From assembly GCA_002393195.1 (NCBI GenBank), contig DGIK01000128.1, positions 1 to 10,161 of the forward strand: a stretch of DNA of 10,161 nt, read 5' to 3'. Origin of the DNA: Bacteroidales bacterium UBA3824. GTDB taxonomy: Bacteria > Bacteroidota > Bacteroidia > Bacteroidales > UBA3824. Of the stretch, positions 1 through 7,106 are shown piece after piece. Position 1 is the first letter of the stretch. The number at the start of each line of letters is the position of its first letter. A model generated the notes under the pieces. The model was not told the origin of the DNA and made no database searches. It was given only the letters and a program-made list of their open reading frames with translations. The translations under genes were made by a program, and so were the position numbers.

Positions 1-16
1 ATTAATTTCAAAAAAA

Positions 17-886
17 ATGATAAAAAAACTGTTTCCAATTGCGATGGTTGCATTGACTATCGCAAGTTGTGGTGGCAACGCTCAAAACAACGCTCCTAAT
101 GCCACCAAATGCGACCAAAATGCGGCTGCCGATTGTTGCAATGCCTCGTCGCAAGTATCTGATTACAAGTTTCTTGACGCTAAGGAGAAGGCCTTTGACG
201 GTTTCACTGTCTATTGGCTCAAAGACAACGATGGCGAACGCAAATTTCCGTTTGATTTGTTCGGAAATGTTGCTGACGACATCAAAAAAGAGGTCAATAT
301 GCCCGATGGTATGCCGTCGTCCATAAGTGCCTATCTCATAAAGACTAACGGCAAAAATATCCTCTTCGATGCAGGTCTTGGTCAGAAGGCAAACGGTCAA
401 CTCTTGAACGAACTTTCAAAAGTTGGCGTTACGCCTGAACAAGTTGATTATGTGTACATTACGCATTTTCACGGCGACCACATCGGCGGAATGTTGACAC
501 CCGAGGGCGAAAAAGTTTTCACCAAGGCTGAGGTGTATGTTTCGCGTTTGGAGAAGGAATCCGACCTCGGCAAGGGCGAACAGGCTGTCAAGATGTCGGA
601 AAAGTACGCCGACAAGCTGCACATCTTCAATTTTGGCGACCGTCTGCCCGAAGATGTCTTGGCGATTGACGCCGTGGGACACACGCCCGGACACACAGCA
701 TTTAAAAAAGGCAACTTGCTGATTGTCGGCGACTTGATGCACGCGATGGCGTTGCAATTGCCGCATCCCGAGTATTGCGCCAATTTTGATGGCGACAAGG
801 AAAAAGCCGTCGCTTCGCGCAAGAGAATTTTGGAGTACGCCAAGCAAAACGGCTTGATAATGAGCGGCATGCACCTGCCGTATTAG
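17..886 (+). CDS. MBL-fold metallohydrolase, predicted lipoprotein
   Basis: The 289-aa product begins with a lipoprotein signal peptide (basic MIKK, hydrophobic core, lipobox IASC with lipidated Cys18). A low-complexity Asn/Ala linker carrying three further cysteines (C32, C40, C41) leads to the catalytic domain at about residue 55. The dinuclear metal site of the metallo-beta-lactamase superfamily is complete: H150-x-H152-x-D154-H155, then H226 (in GHTPGHT), D239 and H286 near the C terminus. The spacing resembles the lactonase-like branch (AHL lactonase relatives), but the substrate cannot be read from sequence. No acidic residues follow the lipidated cysteine (CGGNAQNN), so the Bacteroidota surface-export signal is not evident and a periplasm-facing anchor is more likely (inference). 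Only 16 nt precede the start, so its promoter is outside the view. It ends 7 nt from the convergent substrate-binding protein gene, with no hairpin terminator between them. The fold is secure and the activity is not. Confidence 0.93.
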   Translation: MIKKLFPIAMVALTIASCGGNAQNNAPNATKCDQNAAADCCNASSQVSDYKFLDAKEKAFDGFTVYWLKDNDGERKFPFDLFGNVADDIKKEVNMPDGMPSSISAYLIKTNGKNILFDAGLGQKANGQLLNELSKVGVTPEQVDYVYITHFHGDHIGGMLTPEGEKVFTKAEVYVSRLEKESDLGKGEQAVKMSEKYADKLHIFNFGDRLPEDVLAIDAVGHTPGHTAFKKGNLLIVGDLMHAMALQLPHPEYCANFDGDKEKAVASRKRILEYAKQNGLIMSGMHLPY

Positions 887-893
887 ATTACGA

Positions 894-1838
894 TTATTTC
901 AGTAAATCCAAAGTTTTCTTAATTTTTTCTTCGGGCATTGTGATGTAACCATCGTCGATATTTTTTTGTTGACCGTCCTTTGAGAGCACGTATTTCAAAA
1001 ATTCAATTGCGGCTTCGTTGGTCGGTAATCCATTGGAAACCAACAACAAATCTCTTGCCGGTGGCGATGGAAATTTGTCTTGTGCGATGGCGTTGGTTAC
1101 ATCATTTTTGGTGCTGTAAAAATCCTCGTCGGCTGCGATTGTGCCGTCGTTGTTGATGTCGATTGGCACTACCAAAATACCTTCTGAAGGTTGGCGTGTT
1201 TTGATGTCGTAGGCATAGCCTATGTTGTTGATTCCTATACCGTTGACGTCCTTTTGAATTGCGGCTACAACTCCCGGATCTGAGTGTACTTTGGTGCCGA
1301 GGAGGTCTTCCTGTTTTTTGCCAAACCACTCCGCCCACGTAGAAGCCGCGCCACACGCATCGGCTCGCGTATAGACGTTGATGACTGTTTGGTCGCCGTT
1401 GCCGAGGATGTCGCCCCAAACTTTTGCTTCGCCCGTAATCCAAATTTTCTTGGCGTCTTCCACCGAAATTCCGTGCGCCAAAATGTCTTTAATTGCGGGA
1501 TTATTGGCGTTAACTGTCGCAACCACAGCGTCTTTCGCTACTGGAAAACCAATTGCGCCCTTGTCGATTTCGGATTTGAAAAGCGACCTCGATACCATGC
1601 CAAAATCCACCGCCTTTGACATTGCGTCGGTGATTCCTTTGCCCGCGCCGCCAGCCTGAACATCAACTTTGACGCCCGGATGAAGTTTTTGAAAATCGTC
1701 CGCCCATTCCGTTGCAAGTGGGTAGAGCGCGTATGCTCCCGAAATTTTTACCTCGCCCTTCAAAGTGCTGTCTGAGGCGTTCTGATTGCCGCCACACGCC
1801 GTCAAAAACAACGACAAAACCACAAATATTTTTTTCAT
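894..1838 (-). CDS. PstS-like ABC-type substrate-binding lipoprotein
   Basis: A 314-aa lipoprotein (signal peptide residues 1-14, lipobox LTAC, Cys15) of the PBP-like family that includes phosphate-binding PstS. Family landmarks are an N-terminal ligand loop SGAYALYP (33-40), AGGAGKGI (62-69), VDFGMVSR (77-84) and RADACGAAST (158-167), the counterpart of the PstS R-x-D-x-S-G-T loop. In that loop the Ser and Thr that contact phosphate in classical PstS are Cys162 and Ala164, so the ligand may not be phosphate. Residues 227-238 match an EF-hand calcium loop (D227, N229, D231, G232, I234, E238). No pstC, pstA or pstB lies nearby: the downstream neighbour is a convergent hydrolase gene. It starts 21 nt after the chemoreceptor gene in the same direction with no promoter motif in the gap, so co-transcription is likely. 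It may deliver ligand to an ABC permease elsewhere or to the receptor (inference). The family is sure; I leave the symbol blank because the ligand is doubtful. Confidence 0.9.
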   Translation of the reverse strand: MKKIFVVLSLFLTACGGNQNASDSTLKGEVKISGAYALYPLATEWADDFQKLHPGVKVDVQAGGAGKGITDAMSKAVDFGMVSRSLFKSEIDKGAIGFPVAKDAVVATVNANNPAIKDILAHGISVEDAKKIWITGEAKVWGDILGNGDQTVINVYTRADACGAASTWAEWFGKKQEDLLGTKVHSDPGVVAAIQKDVNGIGINNIGYAYDIKTRQPSEGILVVPIDINNDGTIAADEDFYSTKNDVTNAIAQDKFPSPPARDLLLVSNGLPTNEAAIEFLKYVLSKDGQQKNIDDGYITMPEEKIKKTLDLLK

Positions 1839-1859
1839 AACATTATAATTTGCAGTTAT

Positions 1860-3731
1860 TTAAAACCTAAATACACCCGCGCTGTTTCTGAAACCATCTG
1901 CCTGACTATTGAGTTCCTGTGCGCTTACGGCGAGTTCCTCACTTGCCGCGGCATTGCCTTGGATCGACGAGTTCAACTCCTTGATAGACATATCAATAGA
2001 TTGAATCGTATTATTTTGATTGTCTGCCGACATTTCCACCATTTCAATAAGCGAGGCGCACTCGTTGATGTCGGGCAAAATATTGTTGATCAGTTCGGTA
2101 GATTTTGCAGTAGCATCCACGCTGGTCTTTGCTCCAGCAATGATGTCATTTGCAGAATTTTTGCTCTTTTCGGCAAGTTTGCGAATTTCGGCGGCAACCA
2201 CGGCAAAACCCTTTCCATGCTCGCCAGCGCGGGCTGCTTCAACAGCTGCATTAAGTGCCAAAATGTTGGTCTGGAAAGCAATATCGTTGATAATATCGAT
2301 TTTTTCAGAAATGTCCTTAACAGCCTTGTAACTTTTTTCTTGAGCATCTTTGATGGTATCGATGTCGTCCATTACCTTGTGCGTAATCTTGCTTGCCTTG
2401 GAAGTCATCTCAGCATTAGTACGGATTTCCTCGCCTATCAACGACATCGACGACACAATATTGTCAGCGTTAGAAGCCTGAACATTAGCGTTTTGCGAGA
2501 GAGTTTGCGTGGTTTTGTTGATTTCGGAGCTCGACACTTGCAATTGGTTGGCACCGTCGTAAATCTTCTGCAAAATGTCCTTCAGATTCTCTGCCATGGT
2601 ATATACCGAACGGAGGATGCCTGTGGATTTCTTTGCTGCAGGCGAATCTGAGTCGGTCATATCTCCGCTTGCAATTTTGTCAACTGTTACCTTTACAAAT
2701 TTCGGCTCGCCGCCTACGTCCTTGATTATCTTATTCAAAAGGCGGTTGGTGGCTATAATCAGCATTATAATAATGACTGCAACTGCCAATGCCATAGGAG
2801 TTACGGCAGCCGGTGCCGACGAGTATTTGTCTGAAACCGGAAACACAAATTGCAAATAAGAATATATCGGCGCATTGTACAAATACATCATTTCGTAGTC
2901 TGTACCGAGATATTTGAAATTAATCTTATGAACCTCGCCGTCCTTATGTTTGGTCATTTCTGCATAAACATCGTCGGGCATCTTCGACCAATCCTTCTTT
3001 TTGTCTTCGGGAACAACGTAGCAAAAATTGGGATCTTTGGTCCACAACGTAAAACCATGAATAAGGAAAGTGGCTGACGAAAATGCATTTTCCTCTTGAC
3101 TGATGGTAGCCTCGTCCTGTCCTGTAAAGCAAGCTCCAATCAATTCACCGTTGATTATCAACGGTTTAAATGTACCAACGTAACCGACATTCTCTATAAA
3201 AGTGCGATCGTAAAACACCTCACGACGCTCCATTAAATCCACGACGTTTTTGTCGCTTAGGATAGAACCATTTATGTACTCTCCATTTTTCTTGATGGAC
3301 GTTGCAATCACAACGTAGCCGGACGGAGTCTTTTGATAGACACTAAAATGATTATTTCTTGCTGCCGATACAAGCTTGATAATCAAATCGTTATTAAGAT
3401 TGATGATTTCGTCGCCAATACGCCAGACCTTGGTTTCAGTGGAGCCTATGGTCATAGTTTCGTCGGTGATTTGCAGTCCTCCTTTAATTTCAAAATGCGT
3501 TTCCACCGTGCTGAGCATCTGATTGTTGCTCAACGAGAAAGCATAATTGTAGGCGTTTTGCTTGTCTGTGAAGCCTTTGAGGTCGGATTTTACATTTTGC
3601 TCAATGCTATTGCCAAGCAAAGTTTGCATTATAAATCCGAGTGTAACTACCATCACAATGATAGCCCCGATACCAAATGTAATGAGTATCAGGTTCATTT
3701 TGCGTTTTGCGGTCATATTGTCTTGTGCCAT
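1860..3731 (-). CDS. Methyl-accepting chemotaxis protein with periplasmic Cache-type sensor
   Basis: A 623-aa transmembrane chemoreceptor. TM1 spans about residues 13-38 and TM2 about 309-329. Between them is a periplasmic sensor of about 270 residues. Its first part resembles the Cache_3-Cache_2 fold ([18 protein letters not shown] at 129-146 and [21 protein letters not shown] at 184-204). TM2 is followed by a HAMP-like segment with the GGEP..V....IASGDM signature (340-358), then a coiled-coil signalling domain. The hairpin tip that contacts CheA and CheW is well conserved (485-519, including [19 protein letters not shown]). The C terminus (GVFRF) has no NWETF-type tether for CheR/CheB. No cheA, cheW, cheR, flagellar or pilus gene is visible, so the output pathway is unknown. 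It has its own promoter in the gap after hemA and is followed closely by a PstS-like lipoprotein gene. Chemoreceptors are uncommon in Bacteroidota, which often lack flagella. Confidence 0.95.
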   Translation of the reverse strand: MAQDNMTAKRKMNLILITFGIGAIIVMVVTLGFIMQTLLGNSIEQNVKSDLKGFTDKQNAYNYAFSLSNNQMLSTVETHFEIKGGLQITDETMTIGSTETKVWRIGDEIINLNNDLIIKLVSAARNNHFSVYQKTPSGYVVIATSIKKNGEYINGSILSDKNVVDLMERREVFYDRTFIENVGYVGTFKPLIINGELIGACFTGQDEATISQEENAFSSATFLIHGFTLWTKDPNFCYVVPEDKKKDWSKMPDDVYAEMTKHKDGEVHKINFKYLGTDYEMMYLYNAPIYSYLQFVFPVSDKYSSAPAAVTPMALAVAVIIIMLIIATNRLLNKIIKDVGGEPKFVKVTVDKIASGDMTDSDSPAAKKSTGILRSVYTMAENLKDILQKIYDGANQLQVSSSEINKTTQTLSQNANVQASNADNIVSSMSLIGEEIRTNAEMTSKASKITHKVMDDIDTIKDAQEKSYKAVKDISEKIDIINDIAFQTNILALNAAVEAARAGEHGKGFAVVAAEIRKLAEKSKNSANDIIAGAKTSVDATAKSTELINNILPDINECASLIEMVEMSADNQNNTIQSIDMSIKELNSSIQGNAAASEELAVSAQELNSQADGFRNSAGVFRF

Positions 3732-3756
3732 AATCTCTCGTAATTAATATTTTCCA

Positions 3757-3787
3757 CAAAATTACACAAAAAGCGTACAAAACCAAA
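3757..3787 (-). promoter_or_regulatory. Bacteroidota-type promoter for the chemoreceptor gene
   Basis: On the minus strand, TTTG (3787-3784), a 19-nt spacer and TAATTTTG (3764-3757) match the TTTG / TAnnTTTG promoter of the phylum. The -7 box ends 25 nt before the chemoreceptor ATG (3731). A GAGAG stretch just ahead of that ATG may serve as a weak ribosome-binding site. The promoter fills most of the 65-nt gap after hemA, which argues that the receptor and its downstream lipoprotein form a unit separate from the hem operon. Confidence 0.75.
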
Positions 3788-3796
3788 TTTTTTTGA

Positions 3797-4690
3797 TTAT
3801 TTATTTACAAATAATTTTCTACGCTCCATAATTCCTTGCAACTCAGCAATTTCCTCTTCAATCAAAGCCTCGGCTTTTTTCACTTCATCTTCACGAATTG
3901 AGATGTTGTCCTTCACCTTTTGTTCCACGTCATGAAGATTGTAGAGCCTAACGCCCTCTATTTCAGTAACATCAGGTTCAATATCGCGAGGGAACGCAAG
4001 ATCTATCGCGAGAAGTCGATGTTTTGGGTTAATGTCTGACTTACAGATAATTGAATTAGGCGCGGATGTCGCACTTATTAATATATCTGTATCGCGCATA
4101 AAGGTTGCCTTGTCTTCAAGCGCAAAGACCTCAATGCCAAACGGTTGCGCCATTTTGCGCGCCTTTTCTTCGGTTCTATTGGCGAGGAAAACGAGTTTTG
4201 CACCCTTGTTATGTAAAAATTTGATGATGTCGGCTGTCAATTTGTTGACGCCGATGATGGTAATCCTTGCATTTTGGAGGTCGATTTTTTCCTGTTCGAT
4301 AATCTCGATTGCCGCCAACGAGTGGCTTACCGCGCCATGCGAAATTTCGGTTTCATTGCGCACACGCTTGCCGATTTGCAACGCGCTTTCAAACAATTTG
4401 TGCATCGGCGTAGGCAGCTTTTGACTGTTTCTCGCCTCCAAATAAGCATCTTTCACCTGTCCCTGCACGGCTTTTTCGCCAGTAATCGCCGATTCCAAAC
4501 CGCACACCACGCGAAACAAATGACGCGCAACATCGTCGGGGATGTCGCCGTCGCCATAATAAAGCTCTACACGGTTGCAAGTCTGCAAAAATACCGATGG
4601 CCCCACGCCGTCGCGGTTAAATTCTTTGAAGAATTTTTCGCGGTCGTCGAGAGACGTATTCTGATGATTTATAGACTTATATTGTATCAT
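3797..4690 (-). CDS. hemA: Glutamyl-tRNA reductase, short form lacking dimerisation domain
   Basis: HemA reduces glutamyl-tRNA(Glu) with NADPH to glutamate-1-semialdehyde, the committed step of C5-pathway tetrapyrrole synthesis in the cytosol. Family motifs: NHQNTSLDDREK (8-19, the counterpart of NHKTAPVxxRE), the catalytic-cysteine motif TCNRVE (Cys38), HLFRVVCGLES (57-67, with conserved His57), GEKAVQGQVK (71-80), ISHGAVS (116-122) and AIDLAFPRDI (228-237). Two things are odd. The protein is 297 aa where the family usually has 400 or more; it stops in the linking helix, so the C-terminal helical dimerisation domain is absent. The Rossmann motif normally written GAGEMG reads GVNKLT (147-152). 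No continuation is found in other frames downstream. Its start overlaps the end of hemE by 14 nt, which suggests translational coupling. It may be a divergent working enzyme or one losing function. Confidence 0.88.
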   Translation of the reverse strand: MIQYKSINHQNTSLDDREKFFKEFNRDGVGPSVFLQTCNRVELYYGDGDIPDDVARHLFRVVCGLESAITGEKAVQGQVKDAYLEARNSQKLPTPMHKLFESALQIGKRVRNETEISHGAVSHSLAAIEIIEQEKIDLQNARITIIGVNKLTADIIKFLHNKGAKLVFLANRTEEKARKMAQPFGIEVFALEDKATFMRDTDILISATSAPNSIICKSDINPKHRLLAIDLAFPRDIEPDVTEIEGVRLYNLHDVEQKVKDNISIREDEVKKAEALIEEEIAELQGIMERRKLFVNK

Positions 4691-5684
4691 ATTGTTGAAT
4701 GCATTGAATAAAATATTTTACGTTTTCAAATGGAGTTTCCGCCAAAACTCCGTGTCCCAAATTTGCAATCCAATCGGGATTTTCGGCGAAAAATTTTCTG
4801 TATTTTTCCACTTCGGCAGCAATTATTTTCTGCGGCGCAAACAGCAAGTGCGGGTCAAAATTTCCCTGCAACGCAACATCTTTATGCACCAATTGTCGCG
4901 CATCCCAAATGCTTGTCTGCCAATCAATTCCGGCAACGTCGCATACTTCGGGCGTTATCATCCTCAGTCCGCAACCAATTCCTTTCGGGAAAAATATCAC
5001 GGGAACGCCCTTGGAGCGCACTGCATTGCTTATTTTCGTTACCGATGGCAAAAACATTTCATCATAAAAATTGGTCGGCACGATGCCGGCGTTACTTTCA
5101 AAAATTTGGAAAATATTGATGCCGTGCTCCACTTGTTTCAATGCGTAATCGATAGAAATTTCGGTTACGATTTCCAACAATTGTTGAGTTTCGGAGCGTT
5201 TTTCATAAAAAAACTTTTTCGCCTCAGGAAAATTTTGTTTGCTACTAACTCCTTGAATCATATAGCATAACGTAGTCAACGGCGCACCGCAAAAACCAAT
5301 AAGCGACACTTTTTTATTTTTGACTACAATGTCGATTGCCTTGTAAACGTGTTCAAATTTTTCGGGCTGAATTTTTAGAAATTTCGACGGATTATTGATG
5401 CCGCACAAAGGCTGTGGAAATTTTGGTCCGTGGTCAGTCCATTCGATATCCATACCTAACGCCGTCGGCACGGTGAGTATGTCGCTGAAAATGATTGCAG
5501 CGTCCACGCCGAGGTCGTCAACTGGCATAAGTGTAACATCCGCAGCGAGTTGCGGCGTCTCCATCAGTTCACGAAAACTGTAATTTTCCCTCAATTTTCG
5601 ATACCGTGGCAACACCCTTCCCGCCTGCCGCATCAGCCACACCGGCGGACGATTAGACGTTATATTTCCAAAAATTTTCAACAT
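4677..5684 (-). CDS. hemE: Uroporphyrinogen III decarboxylase
   Basis: HemE removes four acetate carboxyls from uroporphyrinogen III to give coproporphyrinogen III. It is a cytosolic, cofactor-free TIM-barrel enzyme. The 335-aa product has normal family length and signatures: PVWLMRQAGRVLPRYR (14-29, with substrate-binding R19 and R23), IIFSDILTVPTALGM (64-78, with key Asp68), FCGAPLTTLCYMIQG (131-145, with Tyr141), IFESNAG (195-201, with Ser198), LQGNFDP (272-278) and NLGHGVLAETP (308-318, with His311). All residues known to line the active cleft in the family appear present. It follows hemG by 47 nt, a gap that contains a GNRA hairpin but no promoter motif, and overlaps hemA by 14 nt. It is therefore probably an internal gene of the hemN-hemG-hemE-hemA operon. 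Confidence 0.97.
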   Translation of the reverse strand: MLKIFGNITSNRPPVWLMRQAGRVLPRYRKLRENYSFRELMETPQLAADVTLMPVDDLGVDAAIIFSDILTVPTALGMDIEWTDHGPKFPQPLCGINNPSKFLKIQPEKFEHVYKAIDIVVKNKKVSLIGFCGAPLTTLCYMIQGVSSKQNFPEAKKFFYEKRSETQQLLEIVTEISIDYALKQVEHGINIFQIFESNAGIVPTNFYDEMFLPSVTKISNAVRSKGVPVIFFPKGIGCGLRMITPEVCDVAGIDWQTSIWDARQLVHKDVALQGNFDPHLLFAPQKIIAAEVEKYRKFFAENPDWIANLGHGVLAETPFENVKYFIQCIQQYDTI

Positions 5685-5710
5685 TTATTGAACATCAATT
5701 ATTGTTGTTT

Positions 5711-5728
5711 CACCGCCTTGCGGCGGCG
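5711..5728 (-). other. GNRA-tetraloop hairpin in the hemG-hemE gap
   Basis: Read as minus-strand RNA, CGCCGCC-GCAA-GGCGGUG folds into a 7-bp stem (one internal G.U pair) closed by a GCAA tetraloop of the very stable GNRA class. It begins 3 nt after the hemG stop codon and ends 26 nt before the hemE ATG. It is followed by AAACAACAAUAAUUG, not a U-tract, so a classic intrinsic terminator is unlikely. An mRNA-stability or processing element, or a protein-binding site, is more plausible (inference). Confidence 0.6.
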
Positions 5729-5731
5729 TAT

Positions 5732-7105
5732 TTACGTGAGTTTCAGTGCGAGGTCGCGTGCTTGTTTGATTCGGTGTGCCATGCCGATTCCGTCGCGGAG
5801 GTTGCCCGCAATGTGAAGCCCGTGGAATTTTTGTTCCATTTTTTCTACGGCTGCAAGTCGCTCACCCGTAGTGATTTCGTATTGTGGAATTGCGTTTTGA
5901 TGACGGAAAATCCGTATCAAATCGGGGTTGACTTTTGATGGAAATTTTAACATTTCGTGAAAAACATTCTCCACAATCGTAGTCAATTCCGAATCCGATT
6001 TTTCAAGCATTTCGGCGTGCTTGACTCCGCCGATGAAATATGTGAACAGCGCACCTTCCTCTGGCGCACGTCCCGCAAAACAAGCCGATGGAAACAAAAT
6101 TCCCAATACTTGTTTGTGTTCGCAGGTTGGCACAAGTCCGCCGAAAGCCTTGTAATCCAAACCGTTGGTATTTTTGACGCCAACGCTAATTTCCACCATT
6201 GGAGCGTATTTGAGATTGTTGATTTTTGCCATTTCGCTCTTTTCGATGAACGGCAAAATATCCGGCAAAACATACGAACCGCAAGTTGTTATTACTTGTA
6301 ATGCGTTGATGCTCTGAGCGTTGCCATTTTTGTCGTTGTATGACGCAATCCAGCCGTTGCCCGATGGAGTAATTTTCAGATTGTTGATACCCAGCGAGAT
6401 GCGGTCGCCAAGATAATCCGACATTGCCTTTGTGATGTTGCTGAGTCCGCCAACAGCCGAAAAAACTTTTTTGGTTGCGAGGCGGTCGCGGTCAGTTTTT
6501 GGCTCTTTTGCCTTCTTCATCGCGCCGCGTACAAACGAGCCGTAATTTTGCTCCAAATTGTAGAGTTTTGGCAGAGCGTAACGTGTTACCAAAGTGTTTG
6601 GGTCGCCCGCGTAAACCCCTGACAAAAAGGGATCTACGGCATAGTCCACAAAAGATTTTCCAAGTCTGCGGCGTGCAAGTTCGCCAACAGTTTCATCGGG
6701 ATTGTCACCCTTTTTGCGCCACGGCTCGCCAAGAATCCTAAACTTGTCGCCGAGCGTAAACAGCGGCGTCGAAATCGCGCTTCCAAGACCCGAAGGCAGC
6801 GCGTGAAACTTGTCGCCCTTCCATATCAAACGCCTTTTGGCGGCGTCAGGCGCGGTTTCCAACTTGCATTTGCCGCCGGAAATCTTTTCTAATTCGTCAA
6901 AAAGTTCGGCGACTTCGGGGTTTGAAATCGAGCCGGTGTTTGGTCCGCTTTCGTACACGAAACCGTCCTCTTGGTGAGTGTGGATTTGACCGCCCGCACG
7001 TTCCATACGCTCCAAAACTTGGACGTTTTTGCCCTTGGATGCCAACGTGTAGGCGGTTGTGAGGCCTGTAAGTCCAGCCCCAATTATCAAAATATCTGTC
7101 TTCAT
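5732..7105 (-). CDS. hemG: Protoporphyrinogen oxidase, HemY-type flavoprotein
   Basis: A 457-aa FAD-dependent enzyme of the amine-oxidase fold that oxidises protoporphyrinogen IX to protoporphyrin IX. Relatives in Gram-positive bacteria act instead on coproporphyrinogen. The start is clear from the N-terminal dinucleotide-binding motif (GAGLTG, 9-14, with Glu32 at the end of the second strand). Other marks are SGPNT (53-57), the family signature VDPFLSGVYAGDP (157-169), FSAVGGLSNI (215-224) and the C-terminal FAD contact AGNLRDGIGMAHRI (433-446). Proteins of this type in this phylum are often labelled hemG although they are not the small flavodoxin-like HemG of E. coli; hemY is the alternative symbol. 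It begins one base after the hemN stop codon, so the pair is surely co-transcribed. HemN upstream makes protoporphyrinogen, which fits the protoporphyrin branch of the pathway. The usual acceptor is O2, unlike the oxygen-independent HemN. Confidence 0.93.
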   Translation of the reverse strand: MKTDILIIGAGLTGLTTAYTLASKGKNVQVLERMERAGGQIHTHQEDGFVYESGPNTGSISNPEVAELFDELEKISGGKCKLETAPDAAKRRLIWKGDKFHALPSGLGSAISTPLFTLGDKFRILGEPWRKKGDNPDETVGELARRRLGKSFVDYAVDPFLSGVYAGDPNTLVTRYALPKLYNLEQNYGSFVRGAMKKAKEPKTDRDRLATKKVFSAVGGLSNITKAMSDYLGDRISLGINNLKITPSGNGWIASYNDKNGNAQSINALQVITTCGSYVLPDILPFIEKSEMAKINNLKYAPMVEISVGVKNTNGLDYKAFGGLVPTCEHKQVLGILFPSACFAGRAPEEGALFTYFIGGVKHAEMLEKSDSELTTIVENVFHEMLKFPSKVNPDLIRIFRHQNAIPQYEITTGERLAAVEKMEQKFHGLHIAGNLRDGIGMAHRIKQARDLALKLT

Positions 7106-7106
7106 T

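Noticed and set aside
880..900. Bidirectional terminator between the convergent hydrolase and substrate-binding protein genes
   Set aside because: The stop codons are separated by 7 nt and no inverted repeat with U-tracts is visible across the junction.
1959..2651. A 230-codon plus-strand open frame
   Set aside because: It lies antisense to the well-conserved signalling domain of the chemoreceptor; its translation is Cys/His/Arg-rich, has no recognisable motif and looks like a shadow of the real gene.
3732..3796. Possible lost C terminus of HemA in another frame after the hemA stop
   Set aside because: Only 65 nt remain, they contain a good promoter, and no frame resembles the HemA dimerisation domain.
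5711..5728. Intrinsic terminator after hemG
   Set aside because: The stem is strong but is followed by AAACAACAAUAAUUG on the transcript strand, not a run of U, and no promoter motif is seen to restart transcription before hemE.
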